Below, piece after piece: positions 8,631 through 17,515 of a stretch of DNA of 64,000 nucleotides. The position numbers and the translations under genes are program-made. The stretch is from Sphingobacterium detergens. Lineage in GTDB: Bacteria; Bacteroidota; Bacteroidia; Sphingobacteriales; Sphingobacteriaceae. The stretch is from contig NZ_RAPY01000006.1 of NCBI RefSeq assembly GCF_003610355.1, forward strand, positions 62,001 to 126,000, read 5' to 3'. A model generated the notes under the pieces. The model was not told the origin of the DNA and searched no databases. It saw only the letters and a list, made by a program, of their open reading frames with translations. How positions within the stretch are numbered: position 1 is the stretch's first letter; each line of letters begins with the position of its first letter.

Positions 8631-9215
8631 ATGTTAGATTTCGCAAAAAGTGACGGACTTGTTCCAGTGATCGTGCAGGATGCCCAAACACTAGAGGTGT
8701 TGATGCTGGGGTACATGAACGAAGAGGCTTGGCAAAAAACACAGACGGAAAAGCGCGTGACTTTTTTCTCACGTAGCAAAAATCGTCTCTGGACCAAAGG
8801 AGAGGAGAGTGGTAACTTTTTAAATGTAAAGAGTATTCATATCGACTGCGATAAAGATACCGTATTGATCAAGGCTGATCCGATGGGACCTACTTGTCAT
8901 ACAGGAAGTCGGAGCTGTTTCAATACGGAATTCAATCAAAATTTCATATTGGAGCTGGAACGTATTGTAAATCATCGTTACGAAAATCCTTCCGACGAAT
9001 CCTATGTCAATCGTCTGCGTTCCAGAGGAATTAATAAGATCGCTCAAAAAGTAGGTGAAGAAGCAGTAGAAACCGTGATCGCAGCATTAACGGAAACGGA
9101 GACCGACTTTATCAATGAGACTTCCGATCTATTGTTCCATTTGATCGTATTGTTGCGTGAAAAAGGCTTTTCGTTGGAAACAATTGCTAAAAATCTTGAA
9201 AGCAGACACCAATAG
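8631..9215 (+). CDS. hisI: Bifunctional phosphoribosyl-AMP cyclohydrolase / phosphoribosyl-ATP pyrophosphatase
   Basis: The 194-residue protein is the HisIE fusion acting in the second and third steps of histidine synthesis. The cyclohydrolase half (~1-105) shows LMLGYMNEEAWQKT, FFSRSKNRLWTKGEESGN and the zinc site region DCDKDTVLIKA...GPTCHTGSRSCF. The pyrophosphohydrolase half (~106-194) shows the acidic KVGEEAVETVIAAL helix and LLFHLIVLL of the MazG-like fold. It is the last gene of the cluster; a strong terminator lies 110 bp downstream. A repeat-bearing spacer separates it from hisF. Confidence 0.97.
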   Translation: MLDFAKSDGLVPVIVQDAQTLEVLMLGYMNEEAWQKTQTEKRVTFFSRSKNRLWTKGEESGNFLNVKSIHIDCDKDTVLIKADPMGPTCHTGSRSCFNTEFNQNFILELERIVNHRYENPSDESYVNRLRSRGINKIAQKVGEEAVETVIAALTETETDFINETSDLLFHLIVLLREKGFSLETIAKNLESRHQ

Positions 9216-9326
9216 CGCTGTTTTTCAAAGAAAGCTTCTGCTATCGACCCTGAATATGCTTGAATAAATTTGATTGGATCTAGGGATCGGAACGAGGCTT
9301 TAACCTAATATGACAAAATAGTCTTG

Positions 9327-9367
9327 GAAGTGCAGTATATTTGTAGATATACTGCACTTCTTTTTTT
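9327..9367 (+). terminator. Intrinsic terminator of the his operon
   Basis: A perfect 14-bp stem (GAAGTGCAGTATAT with its complement, arms 9327-9340 and 9347-9360) closes a six-base loop and is followed by seven Ts. Confidence 0.9.
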
Positions 9368-9403
9368 GAATTGCCTGTTTTTTATTGATCCGTATTTTTT
9401 CAT

Positions 9404-9443
9404 AAGGTATCAATGAGCTCGCTACATTCGGTTTATTGACGAG
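9404..9443 (+). repeat. Copy of a dispersed intergenic repeat
   Basis: AAGGTATCAATGAGCTC at 9404-9420 matches AAGGTATTCGTGAGCTC at 56582-56598 at 14 of 17 positions. It is followed by a TTCGGTTT segment resembling the sequence after the other copies near 22.7 and 56.5 kb. The rest of the 9216-9639 spacer holds the his terminator and no evident gene. Confidence 0.4.
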
Positions 9444-9639
9444 AAAGAACCTTCAGACTATTTTCATAGCTGTTGGTGCTTGTTTGAAAGCATGAAGGTT
9501 TTATTATTTTCTGCGCTTTTATTGTGAGTGAGTGAAACGAAGCAAAGAACAGTTCAATGAGAAGTGGACGGTCAATTGGAAGAAGATTGATCAAGAATGA
9601 CCTCTCCAAATGTCATCTGGAGAACTTGAAGATATTACT

Positions 9640-10539
9640 ATGGATATTAAATTAAGAGCGACATTACCCGGACATCAAAATCCTATTTTTTGTGTAGAAA
9701 AAGGATACGATCCGCATACATTCTTTACAGGTGGCAATGACAAGGGCGTGGTTGAATGGGATATCGAAAAAAATAGCTTTAAACGTATCCTTTGTGCAGT
9801 GACTTCCTCTGTGTATGCTTTAAAACTAATCCCAGGCACAGCGATCTTAGCGATTGCACTACGTGAGGGGAAACTACTTTTTGTGGATGTGCAAGAACAA
9901 AAACTTGTCGCGAGTTTACAATTGGGTAAAAAAGCCATCTTTGCTCTAGCGTTTGTCAAACAAAAAAATGAGCTGCTGGCTGTAGGGGAGGAAGGACGAC
10001 TCTATGTGATCGATCTCGCAACATATAAAAGTATTTATGAGTTACAGCTATCCCAAACGACTGTTCGGAGTATTGCCGTTGATGAAAACTCAAACAGAAT
10101 TGCATTGGGTGATAAAGATGGCTGGGTATATTTACTGGATAGTGAAGACTTTCATGTCATTGAGCGTATGCAGCTCCATAGTATGCCCACAACTTCGTTG
10201 GCTTTTCTTCAAAATAGACTATTAAGCGGTGGACGTGATGCTCAGCTCATTATTTCCGAAGTCGGTCAGTTGAGTAATAACTTTTCATTTGTCCCACACT
10301 TGTTTACTGTATATGGAATCTATCCACATCCAGTTGAACCATTATTCGCGACGGTAAGCCGGGATAAGTCAGTGAAGTTTTGGTCTAACTCGGATTTTGC
10401 TTTGTTGAAGAATATGAGTCGTGACAAAATGCAAGATGGTCATCACCTATCTGTCAATGCAGGAGTCTGGTCTGACGATGGTCGGTATTTCTTTAGTGTC
10501 AGCGACGACAAGCTTGTTAAAATTTGGGAATTACAATAG
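9640..10539 (+). CDS. WD40 repeat beta-propeller protein
   Basis: The ~299 residues consist almost wholly of WD40-type repeats: GHQNPIFCVE...FFTGGNDKGVVEWDIE, GEEGRLYVIDL, GDKDGWVYLLDS, LLSGGRDAQLIISEV, FATVSRDKSVKFWS and FFSVSDDKLVKIWEL. About seven blades are expected, forming one propeller used as a protein-interaction platform. There is no signal peptide, so it is probably cytoplasmic. ATG at 9640 is preferred because the first repeat follows at once; an upstream ATG at 9610 adds ten residues. It is a single-gene unit between the his terminator and a convergent gene. The partner is unknown. Confidence 0.85.
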   Translation: MDIKLRATLPGHQNPIFCVEKGYDPHTFFTGGNDKGVVEWDIEKNSFKRILCAVTSSVYALKLIPGTAILAIALREGKLLFVDVQEQKLVASLQLGKKAIFALAFVKQKNELLAVGEEGRLYVIDLATYKSIYELQLSQTTVRSIAVDENSNRIALGDKDGWVYLLDSEDFHVIERMQLHSMPTTSLAFLQNRLLSGGRDAQLIISEVGQLSNNFSFVPHLFTVYGIYPHPVEPLFATVSRDKSVKFWSNSDFALLKNMSRDKMQDGHHLSVNAGVWSDDGRYFFSVSDDKLVKIWELQ

Positions 10540-10647
10540 CATAAAAATTTTGCTACAGGGATTTAAATCAAATTATTCCGGCTTTTTTTTAACATGTGTT
10601 GTTCAATTGGATGGTGAATAGGTACTTTTCCTTTTATCCTAGCACAG

Positions 10648-11238
10648 CTATATCATCACATCAATTGGAAGGTCACGCTCCAATCGGATAAGACTTTCAT
10701 AGTCGCCAAATGTAGGAATAGGTTCATACAACCCTGTCATATTAAACTGTCGATTGCTTTCATAGTCCAGCGTTTTTTTATTAACCTCGTCGTATTTTCG
10801 GTAGTTCACATTGCCTTCCTCATCAAAGACAAAATGCATACGATAATCCTCCTCTTCGGTATTTTCTGTCGGAAAATTATAATACCATACCTCCCGAAGA
10901 AAGAGCTCTTCCGGGCTTCTTTTAGATTCTCCAAATAGATAGCTCAAGTAATTACGTCCTGCAGGATCAATAAAATCGACCCCCGCATGATTGCTCCTTA
11001 ATACTAAGTTGACCAAAGCAAAGGGGATTTCATCTCCTTCCCGTTCAAATGCACAAAACTCATAGGCAAACCCTTTGGGATGGTTATCCCGAGCTACCTG
11101 TTCGGATGTAAGTTCTCCTTTTTCTACTTTTGATTTATACTTGGTTTTGTTCCAGATATCCCATTTTCCGACAGTTGCTTTTTCACTTTTAATTTTTTTG
11201 TCTTCAGTCCAGTAATTTATATATTTAATTATTTTCAT
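10648..11238 (-). CDS. Probable immunity protein for the adjacent polymorphic toxin
   Basis: I do not recognise this 196-residue family. The sequence is soluble, rich in acidic and aromatic residues, and has no signal peptide or membrane helix. Its ATG comes three bases after the stop of the toxin gene, so it should be made by translational coupling. In polymorphic toxin systems the gene directly 3' of the toxin nearly always encodes the cognate immunity protein, and that placement is the sole basis for the call. It is the last gene of the vgrG-toxin-immunity group and converges on the WD40 gene. Confidence 0.6.
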   Translation of the reverse strand: MKIIKYINYWTEDKKIKSEKATVGKWDIWNKTKYKSKVEKGELTSEQVARDNHPKGFAYEFCAFEREGDEIPFALVNLVLRSNHAGVDFIDPAGRNYLSYLFGESKRSPEELFLREVWYYNFPTENTEEEDYRMHFVFDEEGNVNYRKYDEVNKKTLDYESNRQFNMTGLYEPIPTFGDYESLIRLERDLPIDVMI

Positions 11239-11241
11239 TTT

Positions 11242-12825
11242 TTATGGATTAAGTATTTTCCCTGTAATATCTCTGATTTTTACAAAATTATCTGAGGCAT
11301 GCTCTAGTACTTCCTTCGATATTTCTCCTGCTTGCTTCGGCACCTCTAGAATAAGTTTGCCTTTAAGTTTTTCCCCTCCTTGCGCAATTGCTTCTGCATT
11401 TCGGGTGGTTTTCTTAATCACTTGATCAGTACCATATTTTTCCACCAATTCATCGATATAAGATTTTGCTGTCTTTTCAGTAACATTTGCCAATTGGGTA
11501 AATTTTCTGGAGATGATCTCCTTACCCGGTAAATAGCTGTCCAATCGTTTTCCGGATTCCAGGACAACCTCATTAAAGCCCCCCAAACGTTTATAGAATT
11601 GCTCGCGGATAAAATTAAAATAGTTGCCTTTCGCCATACGGGCCAACCAATCGGGCAAATGCTTTATTTGGCTTAAACAAGGACGTGCATTATGCACCAA
11701 CCAGGCCAGCATGCCTACAAAATAAGTGTGCCATCCCTCTACCTCGAAATTAAAGACTTTTTTCGAAGTATACGAAAAAGTTTGACTTTTGACAGGCTTA
11801 TATCCATTATCTTTGGTCAATATTTGATCTCTTTCATCAAGATCCGCTGCATCTTTCCAGCCGTCGTGTGTGTAGAATGGATGTTCAGCCGTAGTTTCGA
11901 TAGTTTCGCCCTCTAAGGTTAGATAAACAGTAGCATCTACTTCTCGTTGCAGGGTTGCCGTTACTGCTCGCAGTGCTGTTTGTCCCGTTTCTTCGTTATA
12001 CGCCCATACCGAATCACCGACCCGTATATCTTCGATATTTTTTACCCCGCCCTCTACCTGAACCGACGTGCCGGCAGGGAAACAGGCAAATACACAAAGC
12101 TTCTTTGTTGCGGCAGCAATGTCATCTACATGTTTTGCCGCTGCTTTGGCAACAGCCTTAGCACCAGTTTTTGTCAATATCTTCCCTGCGGCTTCTAAGC
12201 CTGTTCTTACGGCTGCTTTGGCCCCCGCTTTGAGGCCCACTTTAGCTGTTGTCTTCAATCCGGTAGATACTGCTGTGGTGGCGCCAAAGCTAACAACTCC
12301 CGCTACATCCATCACCAAAAAACCGACATTTGCGGCTGCCATCCAATAGTTGCCCTTTGCGGCTGAACGCACGATACCTATGACACTTCCGATGACAGGG
12401 ATCAATTCGGCCGTATCCCACCAACCCCAACCTTCATCTTCCTGCTTCTGCTCTTCACTATGCTCGTCAATCATCTCCGCAAGTTCCTCCTCGCTGATCG
12501 GAATCTGCCCTGAAGTCAAAAAAGTTATCTTTCCACCTTGCCCGCAGGGAAGTTTAGACTTATACAGTAAAGTCTGTTCCCCCTTTATTTTAACTTTATA
12601 GGTATCTTCCCAGTCAATAGGCGAAGGTGTACAGGCCGATCCCGTAACACTACAGACACCAAAAGAGGGAATATTGACCAATTGGATTTTGTCCGCTTTA
12701 GTACAGGCCATACAGCCGTTTATCTTCACATTGGGATTATGTGTACCTCGAAAGTAGTTCGGTTTTTCCCCTTTGTCACACTGACAGATGGCTTTGTCGA
12801 CAATATATTCTAATTCATGTGGCAT
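11242..12825 (-). CDS. Polymorphic toxin: PAAR-like (DUF4280) – HINT – C-terminal nuclease-like domain
   Basis: The 527-residue protein has three parts. Residues 1-110 are cysteine-rich (C14, C16, C38, C41, C58, C65, C94) and resemble the DUF4280 PAAR-like spike-tip domain. Residues ~140-245 are hydrophobic and Ala/Lys-rich. Residues 248-379 form a HINT domain, starting CFPAGTSVQV, with TAEHPF at 312-317 and ending WLVHN at 375-379, which would self-cleave to release the tail. Residues 380-527 (FNEVVLESGKRLDSY, EIISRKFTQLANVTEKT, LILEVPKQ) resemble restriction-endonuclease-fold toxin tips of Rhs-type proteins; this last assignment is from memory of the family and is less sure. A strong AAGGAG precedes the start by about 8 bp. 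It follows vgrG and precedes a probable immunity gene. Confidence 0.85.
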   Translation of the reverse strand: MPHELEYIVDKAICQCDKGEKPNYFRGTHNPNVKINGCMACTKADKIQLVNIPSFGVCSVTGSACTPSPIDWEDTYKVKIKGEQTLLYKSKLPCGQGGKITFLTSGQIPISEEELAEMIDEHSEEQKQEDEGWGWWDTAELIPVIGSVIGIVRSAAKGNYWMAAANVGFLVMDVAGVVSFGATTAVSTGLKTTAKVGLKAGAKAAVRTGLEAAGKILTKTGAKAVAKAAAKHVDDIAAATKKLCVFACFPAGTSVQVEGGVKNIEDIRVGDSVWAYNEETGQTALRAVTATLQREVDATVYLTLEGETIETTAEHPFYTHDGWKDAADLDERDQILTKDNGYKPVKSQTFSYTSKKVFNFEVEGWHTYFVGMLAWLVHNARPCLSQIKHLPDWLARMAKGNYFNFIREQFYKRLGGFNEVVLESGKRLDSYLPGKEIISRKFTQLANVTEKTAKSYIDELVEKYGTDQVIKKTTRNAEAIAQGGEKLKGKLILEVPKQAGEISKEVLEHASDNFVKIRDITGKILNP

Positions 12826-12841
12826 ATATCATCTCCTTATC

Positions 12842-14713
12842 TTATGTAATGTCTGTATCCGGCGAGCCAAACCGGATCGTAGCATCTCCATTGACAGCAA
12901 CATCAGCACCTTTTAGATTAAAAGCGGTTGATGCCTTAATGTCCACACCTGCCACTTTGCTCTCGATAGCAACAGGTCCGGTCAAAGCCGTGCCTTCGAT
13001 TTTTCCCTCACTGGCCGTAATCACGATACCTTCTTTGGAGATTTCGATTTTGTTTTCCCCAACACAAAATGTAATCTTTTTCTTTCCATCCAGAACGATA
13101 TTACCGTCTGCGTCCATTTTGAGCAATGATTGTGGTGGGGTGTCTTTCTTAGCGCCAACATTGATCACGTTTGCACTGCCGGCATTGACAGCATGGGTAT
13201 TATTCGCATTTGTGGTCGAGTTTCCGGCCCCGTCAAAATGCATATTGGCCGCCCCTTTGTCCGTAATATACACACTTCCATCACGATCGTCCAACTTGAC
13301 CATATTACCTGATTTGCTGCTCAGGCTTTTTATATGATTTCCATTCCCCCCACCTGTGCCCGTCTTACCATGAAACACAGATCCCATAACAATGGGTCTG
13401 GCAATATTTCCTTCTTCAAAGGCCACAATAACCTGGTCCCCAATCTCCGGGATACTCACAAGCCCCCGATTCGTTTTGACCTGTCCGCTGCCGCCCGCAT
13501 CTGGTGTTGACACACGCAACCATGTAGTCTCCTCATTCGTATGGCATTGCCACTTAAAACGCACTTTTACACGCCCCTGTCCGTCCGGGTCATCGTTGGC
13601 AACAACATTGGCCAATTGAAGGTCAGCGTTCGGTTTCCGGTAATTTTTTACGGGAAGCCTTTCAGTCCCTCCGACAATACCCTCAAATCGATTGCTATAA
13701 TGTTCCAGTCCATCAAGATGATGCTCCACTTTCGTGATCAAAAACTTGCCCAAAGTATCGGAAACAAAGGACAGCTCCTGGCGAACCGATGTCTCAATTT
13801 CGACCTCTAGCCCCAATTTAACTTTCGGACTGTCTGAGGTTGCATTTACTTTTAATAATTGCCCCACCTTGGCCTGTTCTTCGTATTGAACAAGATCTCT
13901 TAGATCGCCAAAACTATCTATTCGTGGAATTGCTTGCTGATTGAATACTTTACTATACATCAAGTTGGACCGATCTGCCGCATGAAGCAAATCAACGCTA
14001 CCTTTGACTCTCCCCTCGCTTTCGCTCGCCATCATTTCATCGGACTTCGCATCGTAAAAAAAGCGTTTTTGTTTAATAGGAGCAATATTAATCCCATAAT
14101 CCAAAGTGCTAATTTCTTGTCCATAAGTCAATTTAGCATGTTCAAGCTCATCAGGTTTGCCAAAATGCAGGCACTCACCATCATAGTAGAACCATTCGTA
14201 GTATTCGGCAGACAGTCGGTTGAGAAATTCAAAGTCGCTTTCGCGGTATTGAATGACATAATCTAACGGCGCTTTTCGGGAGGGGTTGATCGCAAAATAA
14301 AGGTCATTCGAGGCCAATTCATTGCTTGCTAATTTGACAATAGAAGAGAGGTCGCGATCCAGATAGGATCCTAAGTCTGCGCCCCTGTCAAGCAGGATTG
14401 TCGGACTATGGCCTGTAATAACCAATTCCCCTTGATAACCATTGGATTGTGATAGAGCAACATTGGTGATCAGACCGCTAAAATTTTGCAGTGTTGTCTG
14501 ATCATAACCAAAGGAAACAGAAAAAGTACGCCCAATATAATCCCGGCTCTCATTGAGGTTGATCAAGCCAGGTAAGCCCAGCCTACCATGTTCAAGCCTT
14601 AGCTCAAAATGATGATGGGAATTAAATTCTTGTATCAGGCTAAATGATAGGAAATGGGTAAGAGGATTGCCCTCGATATACATATCAACAATAAGTCCTT
14701 GTTCTCTAAACAT
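12842..14713 (-). CDS. VgrG spike protein of a type VI-like secretion system
   Basis: The 623-residue protein has the gp27/gp5-like VgrG layout. The N-terminal ~370 residues form the phage-tail-like hub (YRESDFEFLNRLSAEYYEWFYYDG is characteristic). Next comes the OB-fold gp5 domain (VVANDDPDGQGRVKVRFKW, TWLRVSTPDAG, GDQVIVAFEEGNIARPIVMGSVFHG). The C-terminal ~170 residues are a repetitive beta-helix needle. VgrG trimers tip the injection tube and carry PAAR-linked effectors. The downstream gene, 16 bases away, encodes exactly such an effector. No core secretion genes are in the window, so this is an orphan cargo module using a machine encoded elsewhere. Confidence 0.93.
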   Translation of the reverse strand: MFREQGLIVDMYIEGNPLTHFLSFSLIQEFNSHHHFELRLEHGRLGLPGLINLNESRDYIGRTFSVSFGYDQTTLQNFSGLITNVALSQSNGYQGELVITGHSPTILLDRGADLGSYLDRDLSSIVKLASNELASNDLYFAINPSRKAPLDYVIQYRESDFEFLNRLSAEYYEWFYYDGECLHFGKPDELEHAKLTYGQEISTLDYGINIAPIKQKRFFYDAKSDEMMASESEGRVKGSVDLLHAADRSNLMYSKVFNQQAIPRIDSFGDLRDLVQYEEQAKVGQLLKVNATSDSPKVKLGLEVEIETSVRQELSFVSDTLGKFLITKVEHHLDGLEHYSNRFEGIVGGTERLPVKNYRKPNADLQLANVVANDDPDGQGRVKVRFKWQCHTNEETTWLRVSTPDAGGSGQVKTNRGLVSIPEIGDQVIVAFEEGNIARPIVMGSVFHGKTGTGGGNGNHIKSLSSKSGNMVKLDDRDGSVYITDKGAANMHFDGAGNSTTNANNTHAVNAGSANVINVGAKKDTPPQSLLKMDADGNIVLDGKKKITFCVGENKIEISKEGIVITASEGKIEGTALTGPVAIESKVAGVDIKASTAFNLKGADVAVNGDATIRFGSPDTDIT

Positions 14714-14988
14714 AAGTATAATGTTTTATATTGGTTAAGCCCCCTTATGTGGGAATGCTAGAAAATTGAACAAACGTTATATTAGAAAAACGTCTAATTG
14801 CAATTTTTATTTTATGAGAGAAATAAACTTTTTATAGGCCATCTACATTCATCATTTAAGACAAACAATAGATAAATCCTAACATGTTAATAAGTAAACT
14901 TGATCTATTCAAATATCTCCTATGTAGGGAACATAGGTTCTAAATCTGTTCATGAATCTATTTTCGCTCCGATAGCGTCCACTTTTCT

Positions 14989-15465
14989 TTATTTATCCAA
15001 CAACTGCAAGATTTGCACCAGGTATTTTTCGTCAATTTCATCGAAGCTGTCCAATTCACTGCTGTCCACATCGAGAACACCTATAATTTCCCCCTGATTA
15101 TATACAGGCAATACGATTTCAGAGCGTGACAGAGAACTACAGGCGATATGTCCAGGAAACAGCTCTACGTCGGGTACAATGAGTGTTTTCTCCTGTGCCC
15201 AAGCTCCACCGCATACACCGCGCCCTTTTTTTATGCGCGTACAGGCGATAGGACCTTGGAAGGGACCGAGAACAAGCTCGTCAGTACCGTCTACAAGATA
15301 AAAACCCACCCAAAAGAAATTAAACTGTTCCTTAAGCGCTGCTGCGATATTGGCAAGGTTTGCAACCTGATTATTTTCTCCCTGTAACAACCCACCTATC
15401 TGCGGAAGTAAATTCTGATATTGTTCCTCTTTGCTGCCCTTGGCAATTCGTAGATCCTCAGCCAT
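14989..15465 (-). CDS. msrC: Free methionine-(R)-sulfoxide reductase (GAF domain)
   Basis: The 158-residue protein is a single GAF domain of the fRMsr type, which reduces free methionine-R-sulfoxide using thioredoxin. Three cysteines, C75, C85 and C109, lie in ACTRIKKGRGVCGGAW and HIACSSLSRSEIVLPV with the spacing (10 and 24) known from E. coli fRMsr. Conserved EQFNFFWVGFYLVDG and GVLDVDSSELDSFDEID frame the substrate pocket. It stands alone between vgrG and a GH20 gene, separated from vgrG by 275 bp of AT-rich DNA in which I see no gene. Confidence 0.92.
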   Translation of the reverse strand: MAEDLRIAKGSKEEQYQNLLPQIGGLLQGENNQVANLANIAAALKEQFNFFWVGFYLVDGTDELVLGPFQGPIACTRIKKGRGVCGGAWAQEKTLIVPDVELFPGHIACSSLSRSEIVLPVYNQGEIIGVLDVDSSELDSFDEIDEKYLVQILQLLDK

Positions 15466-15558
15466 AAAAATTCTTTTTTAAATTCTTGTAGAAATACACA
15501 CTTTCAATAAGACCTTCACGCTTTTAAAAGCACCAACAGTAAAGAAAATCAACTGACG

Positions 15559-15581
15559 GTTCTTTCTGCACCCGAAAGAAC
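15559..15581. other. Small hairpin upstream of msrC
   Basis: GTTCTTTC and GAAAGAAC form a perfect 8-bp stem around a seven-base loop, about 95 bp before the msrC start codon and beside the GH20 terminator. There is no T-run, so it could be a regulatory structure or chance. Confidence 0.35.
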
Positions 15582-15592
15582 AGGTGGTTCAG

Positions 15593-15640
15593 AAAAAAAG
15601 CGCTAATATCTGCTCAAAGTTAACAGAATATTAGCGCTTT
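15593..15640 (-). terminator. Intrinsic terminator after the GH20 gene
   Basis: Read on the minus strand, AAAGCGCTAATAT and its perfect 13-bp complement (arms 15628-15640 and 15597-15609) enclose an 18-base loop and are followed by a run of Ts (15599-15593). Confidence 0.85.
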
Positions 15641-15658
15641 CGCATGGGGTATATTATT

Positions 15659-17515
15659 TTATTTCTTTGTATTGATAATGTTTACCCGGATGTAATTGCT
15701 TCTTTTTCCAGAAGGAGTAATAACGACCGCTTTGAATACACGTTCTTTACTATTTGGAACAGTCACTTTAACCGGACCTGTATACTCTAGATCTAATTCC
15801 GAAGGATCGTAGTTATCTAGGGTATAATAGATTTTGGCACCTTCCACAGATGGTTTCAAACCACGGATGGTATATTCTGAAGCGTATACCGTTGTATCAG
15901 AGATACCATAAGCCTCGGGTACACGGTAGAATGTATTTGTCTGATCTAGCTTTGCCAGTTGACGTGCCGCACGTTGCTCGGAGAAATTCTTCCAGTTTTT
16001 CTTTTCCGGTTGTGTCCAGGCAATCTCAGACAGCGCCAATACACGTGGTAATACTGTAAACTCTACTTTATTGGAAGAACCGATATATTCCGTCCAGATA
16101 TTTGCTTGAACACCCAAGACATGTTTCTTGTTGTTTTCAGAGATTTTGCTAGGCATAGGATCAGAAGAGTATACCTTAGCCAATGTCGAAAGACCACCGA
16201 TACTCAATGGCTCCCTATTTTGATCAGCTCCTTGTTTGTGATCAAAGTATAGACCATAGCTATTTGCCGTGATGATGACGTCATGGCCTTGGTTTGCAGC
16301 ATCGATAGCTCCTTGGTCACCTCTCCAGCTCATAACAGTCGCATTTGGTGCTAAACCGCCCTCTAAGATCTCATCCCATCCAATGATACGTTTACCTTTA
16401 CTATTAATGTATTTTTCCATACGTTGAATAAAATAGCTTTGTAATTCATGCTCATCTTTAAGATTGTTATCCTTGATTCTTTTTTGACAATGCGGACATG
16501 TCTTCCATCTTGTTTTAGGACATTCATCGCCACCGATATGAATATATTCGCTAGGGAATAATGGGATCACTTCGTCGATTACATCTTCCAATAGCTTAAA
16601 TGTTTCTTCTTTTCCGGCACAGAATACATCATCAAATACTCCCCAGGTCTGTGCTGCAGTATACGGTCCCGGTTTATCACCACAACCGAGCTCTGGGTAA
16701 GCTGAAAGTGCTGCCAAAGCATGGCCGGGCATCTCGATTTCAGGGATGACGGTAACATACTTAGATTTGGCATAAGCCACGACTTCTTTGATCTGGTCCT
16801 GGGTGTAGAAACCGCCATAAGGCGTGTTATCATAGTCACCATCAGTTTTATAGTTACCTAAAAGCGTTTGATTGCGATAGCCACCGATCTGTGTTAGCTT
16901 CGGGTGTGATTTAATTTCAATGCGCCATCCTTGATCATCCGTCAGATGCCAGTGAAAAGTATTCAATTTGTAAGAAGCCAGAATGTCAATGTACTTCTTA
17001 ACAAATTCTACCGGAAAAAAGTGACGGGAAACATCCAGATGCAGCCCACGGTAAGCAAAACGTGGCTCATCCTGAATGGATGCCTGTGGAATTTCGATGC
17101 TTGCTTTTTTGTCTACAGGTAGTAACTGGATCAGCGATTGCATACCATAAAACAGACCTGATGCTTTTCCACTGACCGTAATCTGATCCGCAGCGATGTT
17201 AAGTTCGTATGCTTCCGTGTTTGTGGATTTTGCATTTTTGGACGAAAAATAGATGCTATTCTTACCAGGTGACTTAACTAAAGACAGATTGAGGTTGTAG
17301 TTACTTTTTAGAAAATCCTGGAATAAAGTGGCAACTTTTTTATCCTCATCGCTGTCAAATGCAATTTTAGTGTTTGTGTTGACTTTAAATGACCCGTTTT
17401 TGATCTGAACATGTTGTGGTAGAGGCACGATGTTCAAGGTGATGTCTTTCTTTTCTTGCGCAAATACTGCTGCTCCTAAACTTAAAGCGAGCGCAAGTGA
17501 AAATAGTTTTTTCAT
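15659..17515 (-). CDS. Beta-N-acetylhexosaminidase (GH20), exported
   Basis: The 618-residue enzyme removes terminal beta-linked GlcNAc or GalNAc by substrate-assisted catalysis. A Sec signal (MKKLFSLALALSLGAAVFAQ) is followed by the GH20 domain-2 segment and the TIM barrel with GLHLDVSRHFFP, FHWHLTDDQGWRIE and the catalytic Asp-Glu pair D330-E331 in HIGGDECPKTRW. A C-terminal chitobiase-type beta-sandwich is suggested by YTIRGLKPSVEGAKIYYTLD. It is a single gene with its own terminator. The likely location is periplasm or outer membrane, and the role is salvage of amino sugars from glycans, host glycoconjugates or chitin oligomers. Confidence 0.95.
   Translation of the reverse strand: MKKLFSLALALSLGAAVFAQEKKDITLNIVPLPQHVQIKNGSFKVNTNTKIAFDSDEDKKVATLFQDFLKSNYNLNLSLVKSPGKNSIYFSSKNAKSTNTEAYELNIAADQITVSGKASGLFYGMQSLIQLLPVDKKASIEIPQASIQDEPRFAYRGLHLDVSRHFFPVEFVKKYIDILASYKLNTFHWHLTDDQGWRIEIKSHPKLTQIGGYRNQTLLGNYKTDGDYDNTPYGGFYTQDQIKEVVAYAKSKYVTVIPEIEMPGHALAALSAYPELGCGDKPGPYTAAQTWGVFDDVFCAGKEETFKLLEDVIDEVIPLFPSEYIHIGGDECPKTRWKTCPHCQKRIKDNNLKDEHELQSYFIQRMEKYINSKGKRIIGWDEILEGGLAPNATVMSWRGDQGAIDAANQGHDVIITANSYGLYFDHKQGADQNREPLSIGGLSTLAKVYSSDPMPSKISENNKKHVLGVQANIWTEYIGSSNKVEFTVLPRVLALSEIAWTQPEKKNWKNFSEQRAARQLAKLDQTNTFYRVPEAYGISDTTVYASEYTIRGLKPSVEGAKIYYTLDNYDPSELDLEYTGPVKVTVPNSKERVFKAVVITPSGKRSNYIRVNIINTKK

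Noticed and set aside
11947..12349. Several rightward open frames across the toxin gene
   Set aside because: They are antisense to the Ala/Lys-rich linker and HINT region, whose composition opens shadow frames; no ribosome site or family match.
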